Assembly: GCF_016595245.1 (NCBI RefSeq)
Contig: NZ_JAENHM010000077.1
Span: 28,159 to 92,158, forward strand
DNA length: 64,000 nt
From: Azospirillum endophyticum
GTDB taxonomy: Bacteria > Pseudomonadota > Alphaproteobacteria > Azospirillales > Azospirillaceae
Direction of reading: 5' to 3'
Shown here piece by piece: positions 57,810 through 64,000 of this stretch; the first letter of the stretch is position 1; the number at the start of each line of letters is the position of its first letter. Below the pieces are notes generated by a model. That model ran no database searches. It was not told the origin of the DNA and saw only the letters and a list, made by a program, of their open reading frames with translations. The translations under genes and the position numbers were made by a program.

Positions 57810-58346
57810 GTGACGATCCCCCCGACACCTTCATTCTCAGATCAGGGGCAGGAGCTGCATGGATCCCTGCATCTGCTGATGCCGGCCGACCTTCCGGCCG
57901 ATGCCTACGGCCGTCAGATGATCGAGGCATTGCGCGCAGCCGGGGTCGGCATCACGCTTCATGCCCTGCCCGGCCCGCACCCACAGGTGGACGCATCGGC
58001 GATTCTAGCCGCCGACGTCGCGCTGACACGACTGCCCGACGGTGCCCCGGTCCTGCTGGACGGCAATGCCCTGCCCAATCTCGCCGCAGGCCTTGCGGCG
58101 GACAGCCGCCGCCTGCACTTCACGGCCCTGGTCGAACATCTGACCTGGACCGAGCCTGGACGGCCCGCCGACCAGGCGGCAGTGCAGCGCAGCCTGGAAC
58201 AGGGTGCGCTGGCCCTGATGCGCCGCGTCGTGGTTCCGGACGCCGCTACCGCCGCCGCCGTGCGGGACCTGGGCGTGCAGGCCGACCGAATCGTCCACGC
58301 CGCCGCGGATACGAGCGGGGTGGCGGTGCTGCTGGCCAATCTGTAG
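57810..58346 (+). CDS. Half-length glycosyltransferase-like protein
   Basis: A 178-residue protein that reads like the N-terminal Rossmann domain of a GT4 glycosyltransferase: SLHLLMPADLPADAYGRQMI, a TLHALPGPHP strand, PDGAPVLLDGNALP, and RRVVVPDAATAAAVRDLG. The C-terminal donor-sugar domain is absent; the frame stops at 58346 and a response regulator begins 129 bases later. It could be a truncated gene or a stand-alone domain. The start is GTG at 57810. No other polysaccharide gene is nearby. Confidence 0.6.
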   Translation: MTIPPTPSFSDQGQELHGSLHLLMPADLPADAYGRQMIEALRAAGVGITLHALPGPHPQVDASAILAADVALTRLPDGAPVLLDGNALPNLAAGLAADSRRLHFTALVEHLTWTEPGRPADQAAVQRSLEQGALALMRRVVVPDAATAAAVRDLGVQADRIVHAAADTSGVAVLLANL

Positions 58347-58474
58347 AGGAACCGCGCCGTGTCGCCCCCGGCCGTCACCACAAGCCATCACGACAATCCG
58401 CCGGTGCCATGCTACTAAGGCGCGGCCCCGGTCAGCCGCCGGGCCTCCGCCTCCCGACCCAGTGCCGCAAGCCC

Positions 58475-59179
58475 ATGACCATCGCAAAGCGCATCCTCCT
58501 GGTCGACGACGACACCGCCCTGCGCCAGTCGCTGGCGGAACAGCTTCGGCTGCTGGAGGAGGTGGAGACGGAGGAGGCCGGTGATGGCGCCGGAGCGTTG
58601 AACGCGGTCCGGACAGCCGGCATGGCGGGGATGGGGTTCTCCGCCATCCTGCTCGATGTCGGGCTGCCGGATATGGACGGGCGCGACGTGTGCAAGCTGC
58701 TGCGGCGCGAGGGGGTGCGCTGCCCCGTCATCATGCTGACCGCATCCGCCAGCGATGCCGATACCATCCTGGGACTGGAATCCGGCGCCAACGACTATGT
58801 GACCAAGCCTTTCCGCCTGGGGGTGCTGATCGCCCGCCTGCGCGCTCAACTGCGCCAGTACGAGCAGACGGAGGACGCAGTCTTCGCCATCGGTCCCTAC
58901 AGCTTCCGCCCCGGCGCCAAACTGCTGCTGGACGAAGCCGCCAACCGCAAGATCCGCTTGACCGAGAAGGAAACCGCCATCCTGAGATACCTGTACCGGG
59001 CCGGCGATCTGGTGGTCGGACGGGAAACCCTGCTGGGGGAAGTCTGGGGATATAACGCCGCGGTCACCACTCACACGCTGGAGACTCACGTTTACCGGCT
59101 GCGCCAGAAAATCGAGGCCGACCCGTCCAACGCCCGCATCCTGGTGACGGAGCCCGGCGGCTATCGTCTGGTGCCTTGA
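58475..59179 (+). CDS. OmpR-family response regulator
   Basis: A 234-residue regulator. The receiver has VDDD at 10-13, phospho-acceptor Asp61 (AILLDVGLPDMDG) and the conserved Lys in VTKPFRLG. The winged-helix output domain ends THTLETHVYRLRQKIEADPS and VTEPGGYRLVP. The ATG at 58475 sets the family length. No histidine kinase is adjacent, so the partner is elsewhere. It is convergent to the next gene with 14 bases between stops. Confidence 0.92.
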   Translation: MTIAKRILLVDDDTALRQSLAEQLRLLEEVETEEAGDGAGALNAVRTAGMAGMGFSAILLDVGLPDMDGRDVCKLLRREGVRCPVIMLTASASDADTILGLESGANDYVTKPFRLGVLIARLRAQLRQYEQTEDAVFAIGPYSFRPGAKLLLDEAANRKIRLTEKETAILRYLYRAGDLVVGRETLLGEVWGYNAAVTTHTLETHVYRLRQKIEADPSNARILVTEPGGYRLVP

Positions 59180-59193
59180 GAGACATGCCTTGA

Positions 59194-59973
59194 TCAGCGC
59201 CTGCCGAAGGGTGTCAGTCCCCGTCGGCTCCCCCGTTCGGCGATGGTGACCTCGCCAGCGAAGCCCAACCATCGCTTGCGCTCCTCTGCCTGGGGCTTGG
59301 CCGGGTGCTTGCCCAATCGGGCCGCGCCCAGGCCGCTGGCGGAGGGTCCACCCCACAGGCCGCGCCCACGCGGCACCACCGGCAGCAGCCGCAGCTTGCG
59401 CCCGACGATCGCCATCCGGCGGCGCCAGTGGCCAACGTCATGCGGCGACACGCCGACACGCCGCGCGATTTCACGGTCGGACAACAGCGCGCTGCCGGGA
59501 TCCTGCAGCAATTCCAACACGGCACGGCGCTTGTCGGTGTCGGCATGGCGGGAGTGCTTGCGTTCCAGGGCCTTGCCCATGTCCCACAGCTTCTCCGCGG
59601 TTTCGCGCGCCAGGGTGCGCCAGCGGTCGGCCTCCTCGCGCTGGCGATCCGCATCGCCCGCCGCCTTGTCGAACTGCCGACGCAGGGTGGCGAGTTCCAG
59701 CTCAAGGTCCTTCACCTGCCGGCGCAGGCCACGGACCAGTTCGTCCGGTGGAGGCTGCGGGGCAGGCGCGCCGGCGGGGGCGGCGGAAGGCTGAGCAACG
59801 GGCGGTGGTTCGGGTACGGGAGGCACCGGCATGCGCGCCCGCTCCGCCAAGTCGCGGAAGGACAGTCCGGCCCGGGACAGCATGATACGGGCGGCGCGCA
59901 GTGCGGACAGCGCCTCGCCCTGATGTTCCGACTCGGCCATGGCGAGGACTTTGGCGAGCTTGTCAGGATCCAT
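59194..59973 (-). CDS. DUF2786-like/HTH coiled-coil protein
   Basis: A 259-residue, basic, cytoplasmic protein. Residues 1-45 (KLAKVLAMAESEHQGEALSA, ARIMLSRAGLS) resemble DUF2786. A Pro-rich linker and a coiled coil (about 80-140, ELVRGLRRQVKDLELELATL) follow. A helix-turn-helix lies at about 165-190 (LLSDREIARRVGVSPHDVGHW) with a basic tail. DNA binding is likely. The start was placed at MDPDKLAKVL because upstream codons are not conserved in character. I cannot name its targets. Confidence 0.6.
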   Translation of the reverse strand: MDPDKLAKVLAMAESEHQGEALSALRAARIMLSRAGLSFRDLAERARMPVPPVPEPPPVAQPSAAPAGAPAPQPPPDELVRGLRRQVKDLELELATLRRQFDKAAGDADRQREEADRWRTLARETAEKLWDMGKALERKHSRHADTDKRRAVLELLQDPGSALLSDREIARRVGVSPHDVGHWRRRMAIVGRKLRLLPVVPRGRGLWGGPSASGLGAARLGKHPAKPQAEERKRWLGFAGEVTIAERGSRRGLTPFGRR

Positions 59974-60291
59974 CCGCGTCGGGTTCCGCCGGAGCCGGTC
60001 CCCACCCGCGCGGGGACCCTTGGGGGGTCGTGCCACGCTATGCGCGACGAGCTCCAACTTACCACATCTTATGGGTTTGGACAGGTGCCCTTCGTAGGGC
60101 GCCGACTCGCGCCGTGCCGCTTTCAAAAGTCTTGCCCTGTAGCCTTGGGCTTCGCCCGGAAGGAATCGGCATGGGAGAGATTTGCCAGACTCGGAAAAGC
60201 GGGATCGCCACCATGGCGCCGTCATGACCATCCGTTCCACCATCAATTCCATGCAAGCGCCTGTCCCGGACGCGGCCGGCGGGTCTCCCAT

Positions 60292-60552
60292 CACCGGCTG
60301 CGCAATGCCGACGTGATGGTGTATGACAGCACCTCCACCGACGCCGAATACCCATCGCGCGTCGGCTGGGTCCACTCGACCTGGCAGGAATGCCTGCGGT
60401 TGGCCGAAGTCGCAGGGGTTGGCCGCGCGGTGATCTTCCACCACGACCCGGCCCGCACCGACGATGCGCCGGACGCCACCGCGGCGGAAGCGGAAGCGAT
60501 GCGCCCCGGCTCGCTGGTGACTTGGAAAGGGATGAAACTTTCCCTTCAGAAC
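60292..60552 (+). pseudogene. C-terminal remnant of a metallo-beta-lactamase-fold hydrolase
   Basis: The frame reads LRNADVMVYDSTSTDAEYPS, then GWVHSTWQECLRLAEVAGV and AVIFHHDPARTDDAPDATAA, and ends near WKGMKLSLQN. This matches the C-terminal third of an alphaproteobacterial MBL-fold family, where YDxTYTDAEYP, GHSTWQEGVRLAEAAG and FHHDP are conserved. The N-terminal part with HxHxDH is missing and no start codon fits. The conserved Gly-His is changed to Val-His. The surrounding 59974-60747 stretch holds no intact gene. Confidence 0.65.
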
Positions 60553-60571
60553 CGGAACGCCTCCGCACCGG

Positions 60572-60623
60572 TTGAACACGCAACAATCCGGTCTACCGAT
60601 CAAAAGCGCTTGTGCGTGTTCAA
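60572..60623 (+). repeat. Long inverted repeat upstream of the M15 peptidase gene
   Basis: TTGAACACGCA at 60572-60582 and TGCGTGTTCAA at 60613-60623 are perfect 11-base complements around 30 bases. The loop contains a second small hairpin (ATCCGGT / ACCGAT). A GC stem (CCCGCC / GGCGGG) lies further down at about 60690-60709. This could be a structured 5' leader of the lipoprotein gene or a remnant repeat. Confidence 0.5.
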
Positions 60624-60747
60624 TGCGCCACAGGTTGCTTTGTCGCACTGGCCTCTTGTGACATTCTTGGTATTAGATCGGTGTGCAACCCCGCCACGGT
60701 TGGGGCGGGCGGGGGTCGTTTAAGCGTGCAAAGCTCGGGGGAAAGCG

Positions 60748-61584
60748 ATGCGCATGACCGGTCGTGCCTTGGGGATGCTTGCCGTCCTGACCGTCGCGAC
60801 GCAGCTCGGCGGCTGCGCCACCACGCCACCGCTGGAAGGCGCCAAGCTGGACGGCGAGCCGCGCAGCGTGATCCTGCAACATCCTGCCAGCGGCGAAACG
60901 GCGTCCGTCACCTATTGGCGCCCTGGCGACGGCTATGACCCGGCCGCGATGCGGCAGCTGGCCGTCCTGTTCCGCGACCGCCGCAGCGACGAGGTGATAC
61001 CGGTCGATCCGGCCCTGATCGACATGCTGGTGGAACTGCGCCAGCGCGTCGGCGCTCCCCCTGAGTCGCCAATCCGAATCACCTCGGGGTACCGGTCGAG
61101 CATCACCAACGCAAGCCTCGCCCGGACGAACCCGAACGTCGCCGAGAACTCCTACCATATGCGCGGCCAGGCGGCGGACTTCTCCATCGCCGGCATCCCG
61201 CCCTCCCGGTTGGCAGAGGAAGCGGCGGCGATGCAGCGCGGCGGTTACGCGATGTACGCCCACACCGGTCATGTCCATGTCGACACCGGCCCCTTCCGCA
61301 CCTGGACACCGAAGACCGGCGAACCACGCGCTCCGCAGATCCTCGAGGCGCAGGCCCGCGCCCGTACGAGGATTCAGGCATTGGCGCTTGCCCAGAAGAC
61401 CACCGGCACCAAGGGCCGCGTGCAGGTGGCCGACGCCGCCGCCAAACCGGGCAAGCCATCGGCAAAGCCGGCCAAGGCTCCAGCCAAATCTGCCGCGAAG
61501 GCACCATCGCCCGATCTGTCGCGCGTCCGTGTGGCCCTGGCCCAGGTAAAGGAAATGCCGGTGCAGAAGACGGCGAAGCGCTAA
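60748..61584 (+). CDS. M15/DUF882-type peptidoglycan peptidase lipoprotein
   Basis: A 278-residue protein. A signal ends in the lipobox LGGC (Cys23). The peptidase domain (about 60-190) has ITSGYRS, then SYHMRGQAADFSI with likely zinc ligands His137 and Asp144, and GHVHVDTGPFRTW with His177. This matches the YcbK/DUF882 group of M15 carboxypeptidases that trim peptidoglycan. The C-terminal 80 residues are a basic Lys/Ala/Pro-rich tail like a histone H1 tail. GGGGGAAA precedes the ATG. Confidence 0.85.
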   Translation: MRMTGRALGMLAVLTVATQLGGCATTPPLEGAKLDGEPRSVILQHPASGETASVTYWRPGDGYDPAAMRQLAVLFRDRRSDEVIPVDPALIDMLVELRQRVGAPPESPIRITSGYRSSITNASLARTNPNVAENSYHMRGQAADFSIAGIPPSRLAEEAAAMQRGGYAMYAHTGHVHVDTGPFRTWTPKTGEPRAPQILEAQARARTRIQALALAQKTTGTKGRVQVADAAAKPGKPSAKPAKAPAKSAAKAPSPDLSRVRVALAQVKEMPVQKTAKR

Positions 61585-61626
61585 ACTCCGGGCGCATCGC
61601 CGCTCACGAGCATTGTCCGATCGTCC

Positions 61627-62208
61627 ATGACCACTCTGCTGATCCTCCGCCACGGACCGACCGCCTGGAATGCCGAAGGGCGCATCCAGGGCAGCATCGA
61701 CGAGCCACTGTCCGACGCCGGCCGCGCGCGGGTCGCCCGCTATCGCCTGCCCCCCGAGTCGGCCAGCTTGCGTTGGGTGGCCAGCCCCAAGCGCCGGGCC
61801 TGGGAGACCGCGCTGCTGCTCGGCCTCGCCCCCACGCCGGAACCGCGGATCGTCGAAATGGATTGGGGCGAGTGGGAAGGCCGGCGCACCGAGGATCTGC
61901 GTGCCGACGGCAGCATGCCGGCCCGTCACGACCGGCTGGGCCTGGATTTCAAGGCTCCCGGCGGAGAAAGCCCGCGCGAGGTGCAGGTCCGCCTGCGCTC
62001 CTGGATCGCCGATCTGGCGAAGGAGGGCCGCCCGACCGGCGCCGTCGCCCACAATGGCATCCTGCGGGCTCTCTATTCGCTCGCCACCGGCTGGGACATG
62101 CTCGACGATCCCGCGGAGGAACTGCGCAACGGCTGCGCTCACCTGTTCCGGCTGGCGAAGGACGGCAGAGCGGAGGTGGTGCGGATGAATATCGGCTTGC
62201 TTGAGTGA
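61627..62208 (+). CDS. Histidine phosphatase family protein
   Basis: A 193-residue phosphoglycerate-mutase-like phosphatase. The catalytic His9 is in LRHGPTAWN, and MDWGEWEGRRTEDL and VAHNGILRALYSLATG supply the remaining active-site residues. Substrate may be a phosphorylated sugar, alpha-ribazole phosphate (CobC) or another small ester; nothing nearby decides this. It follows the peptidase gene by 42 bases and could be co-transcribed with it. Confidence 0.85.
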   Translation: MTTLLILRHGPTAWNAEGRIQGSIDEPLSDAGRARVARYRLPPESASLRWVASPKRRAWETALLLGLAPTPEPRIVEMDWGEWEGRRTEDLRADGSMPARHDRLGLDFKAPGGESPREVQVRLRSWIADLAKEGRPTGAVAHNGILRALYSLATGWDMLDDPAEELRNGCAHLFRLAKDGRAEVVRMNIGLLE

Positions 62209-62222
62209 GGTTTTCTGGAACA

Positions 62223-62240
62223 GGGGGCGCAAAGGCCCCC
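62223..62240. terminator. Weak hairpin between convergent genes
   Basis: GGGGGC and GCCCCC pair around GCAAAG between the phosphatase and exonuclease III stops. No T run follows, so it may be only a weak stop. Confidence 0.35.
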
Positions 62241-62247
62241 TCCCCCA

Positions 62248-63042
62248 TCAGACATCCAGATCGACGATCACCGGCACATGGTCCGACGGCTTGGGTTCCC
62301 AGCCGCGGGCATCGCGCAGGATCTTGATGCCCTGCAGCGCGCTTTCCAGCGGCGGGGTCACCCAGATATGGTCTAGGCGCCGGCCGCGGTTGGAGGCGGC
62401 CCAGTCCTTCGCCCGGTAGCTCCACCAAGTGTAGAGCTTCTCCTCCGGCGGCACGAAGCGGCGCATGGCATCGACCCAGCCGGCGGAGGTCTGCATCGCC
62501 GCCAGCTTCTCCACTTCGATGGGCGTATGGGAAACCACCGACAGCAGTTCCTTATGGCTCCAGACGTCCTGCTCCAGCGGCGCGATGTTCAGGTCACCGA
62601 CCAGAACCATCGGGCGGTCGGCGGTACGCTCGGTGCCAAGCCAGTGGGTCATCTCGTCCAGGAACTGGAGCTTATGGGCGAACTTGTCGTTCACCGCCGG
62701 GTCCGGGACGTCGCCGCCGGCCGGAATGTAGACGCAGTGCAGTTCGATCCCGTCCGGAAGATGGGCCAAGGCGTGACGGCAATCCTGCTTGCCGCACCAG
62801 TGTTGGACGTCGTGCGAAGAGAAGGGCAGGCGCGACAGAATGGCGACGCCGTTGTAGCCTTTCATTCCGTGGATATGGGCGTGGACATAGCCCCGCTCGG
62901 CCAACGGGCCAAGCGGGAAGTCGGCGTCCACCACCTTGGTTTCCTGCAGGCAGATCACGTCCGGCCGCTCCTCCTCCATCAGGCGGAGGAGAAGGTCCAG
63001 ACGCATGCGGACCGAATTGATGTTCCAGGTCGCGATGCGCAT
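62248..63042 (-). CDS. xthA: Exodeoxyribonuclease III
   Basis: A 264-residue AP endonuclease and 3'-5' exonuclease for base excision repair. It has the start MRIATWNINSVRMRL, the metal-binding Glu in CLQETKVVDADFP, VLVGDLNIAPLEQDVW, and the terminal SDHVPVIVDLDV with catalytic Asp-His. The length is normal. It is preceded on its strand, at 10 bases, by the fumarylacetoacetate-hydrolase-family gene, so the two are probably one transcript. Confidence 0.96.
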   Translation of the reverse strand: MRIATWNINSVRMRLDLLLRLMEEERPDVICLQETKVVDADFPLGPLAERGYVHAHIHGMKGYNGVAILSRLPFSSHDVQHWCGKQDCRHALAHLPDGIELHCVYIPAGGDVPDPAVNDKFAHKLQFLDEMTHWLGTERTADRPMVLVGDLNIAPLEQDVWSHKELLSVVSHTPIEVEKLAAMQTSAGWVDAMRRFVPPEEKLYTWWSYRAKDWAASNRGRRLDHIWVTPPLESALQGIKILRDARGWEPKPSDHVPVIVDLDV

Positions 63043-63052
63043 TGCCGGCGGC

Positions 63053-63736
63053 TCAGGCGATGGTCAGGGTCAGGGTGCCGACGCCTTCGACCTCTCCGGC
63101 CAGCACGTCTCCGGTCACCACCGGGCCGACGCCTTCCGGCGTGCCGGTGTAGATCAGATCGCCCGGCTGCAGGTCCACCAACCCGGACAGGTAGGAGATC
63201 GTCTCCGCCACCGACCAGATCAAATCGGACAGGTCGCCCTTCTGCCGCAGGTCGCCATTCACCTGCAGGGTGACGGCACCCTTGGCCGGATGCCCGATGT
63301 CGGCAACGGTGCGGATGGCGGAGCAAGGTGCGGATTGGTCGAAACCCTTGCCCATGTCCCAGGGCTTGCCTTCCTTCTTGGCGGCGTTCTGCAAGTCGCG
63401 CCGGGTCATGTCGAGCCCGACGGCATAACCGAACACATGTTCCAGCGCCCGATCGACCGGAATCTCGTGCCCACCGGTGCCGACCGCCACCACCAGTTCG
63501 ATCTCGTGGTGCAGATTGGCGGTCTTGGGCGGGTAGGGAACGGTGGCGCCGTCGGCGACGATGGCGTCTGCCGGCTTCATGAAGAAGAAGGGCGGCTCAC
63601 GATCGGGGTCCGCGCCCATCTCGCGCGCATGGGCGGCATAGTTGCGGCCGACGCAATAGATGCGGCGTACCGGGAAAGGATCGCCGCCCACGACGGGGAC
63701 GGCCGGCTGGGACCACAGGGGAATGGCGAAGGCCAT
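63053..63736 (-). CDS. Fumarylacetoacetate hydrolase-family enzyme
   Basis: A 227-residue member of the FAH superfamily, which cleaves or decarboxylates acylpyruvates. The motif [15 protein letters not shown] is at the start, the metal-binding [11 protein letters not shown] is in the middle, and [15 protein letters not shown] closes the active site. This length and motif set fit the YcgM/FAHD1-like acylpyruvase or oxaloacetate decarboxylase group. The ATG at 63736 was chosen for family fit. It is operonic with xthA. Confidence 0.9.
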   Translation of the reverse strand: MAFAIPLWSQPAVPVVGGDPFPVRRIYCVGRNYAAHAREMGADPDREPPFFFMKPADAIVADGATVPYPPKTANLHHEIELVVAVGTGGHEIPVDRALEHVFGYAVGLDMTRRDLQNAAKKEGKPWDMGKGFDQSAPCSAIRTVADIGHPAKGAVTLQVNGDLRQKGDLSDLIWSVAETISYLSGLVDLQPGDLIYTGTPEGVGPVVTGDVLAGEVEGVGTLTLTIA

Positions 63737-64000
63737 GGCATCGGCTCTCTGCTTGGGACAGTCTCGAACAGCTAACCCGAAAGCCGGTGACAGACCAAGC
63801 GCCCAACCATCCGCCCTGCCCTGCAAGACAACGCGGATTTTCCGGCTGGTCCGGGGGGACCGGAGATTTAACGGAGGCCGGAGACGAAGACGCCCGGTCT
63901 GGGGGGGGACCGGGCGTCGGAAGCTCCGATTCGGGAGCCCGCGCGCGGCAGGGGAAACCGCGGGGCGGGCGATCGGCGTCGAATCGGCGTCGATCACTTC
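63737..64000. other. Intergenic end of window
   Basis: No gene seen. CGCCCGGT at 63891-63898 and ACCGGGCG at 63909-63916 form a perfect 8-base stem around a G-rich loop. A smaller GGTCC / GGACC stem lies at about 63849-63862. The promoter of the FAH-family gene should lie here. Confidence 0.4.

Overview
The window is a GC-rich chromosomal stretch of an alphaproteobacterium, most likely an Azospirillum or a close relative in the Rhodospirillales. This rests on an Irr-type Fur regulator with the HHH motif, the order DUF3576 lipoprotein - leuS - lptE - holA, the rpmI-rplT-pheS-pheT cluster, ubiE-ubiB, the Azospirillum-like porins, and the abundance of two-component proteins. I see no tRNA, rRNA, CRISPR array, insertion sequence, integrase or phage gene. 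The region is mostly housekeeping chromosome with a few remnants and repeats. No candidate for a large new defence or mobile system stands out.

Layout. 0.1-5.6 kb: a persulfide dioxygenase-rhodanese fusion with a 1-Cys peroxiredoxin, an AraC regulator, a TumE/DUF6516-like remnant, then a TetR regulator coupled to a type II NADH dehydrogenase with a perfect 18-bp operator palindrome. 5.7-12.5 kb: lepA, a permuted papain-fold protein, a secreted Met-rich protein, asparaginase, and a LysR regulator coupled to an SH3/SPOR-like periplasmic protein. 12.5-15 kb: a DUF3369/HD-GYP response regulator facing a lone receiver protein. 15.3-19.7 kb: rpmI-rplT-pheS-pheT, with promoter and terminators visible. 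19.7-24.2 kb: a REP-like palindrome, a 77-bp tandem repeat, ubiE-ubiB, a GhrA-like reductase and an RluE-like pseudouridine synthase. 24.1-29.6 kb: an acyl-CoA ligase - etfB - etfA - acyl-CoA dehydrogenase run, which together form an acyl-CoA activation and oxidation module.

29.7-38 kb: an OmpR-type regulator and a double-Cache hybrid kinase stand divergent to a DUF485-ActP acetate symporter pair, so sensor and transporter probably act as one unit. A second PAS histidine kinase follows. 38.2-43.8 kb: two translationally coupled related small membrane proteins, Irr, a nitronate-monooxygenase-like flavoprotein with a Cys cluster, a glycerophosphodiesterase, a lysine 2,3-aminomutase/EpmB-like radical SAM enzyme, a GIY-YIG-like protein and a TspO-like protein. 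43.8-48.6 kb: holA, lptE, leuS and a DUF3576 lipoprotein. 48.9-53 kb: three tandem porins, each with its own terminator. The last two are a clear tandem duplication, and AT-rich leaders lie in front of each copy.

53-64 kb: a periplasmic hypothetical, a YggS PLP protein, an L,D-transpeptidase-fold protein overlapping an Ala/Pro-rich conserved hypothetical, RibA with a degenerate N-terminal domain, a half-length glycosyltransferase-like protein, an OmpR regulator, a DUF2786/HTH-like protein, a metallo-beta-lactamase remnant, an M15-type peptidase lipoprotein, a histidine phosphatase, exonuclease III and a fumarylacetoacetate-hydrolase-family enzyme. Starts were chosen by Shine-Dalgarno spacing, ATGA overlaps and family length. 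All functional calls come from reading motifs, not from database searches.
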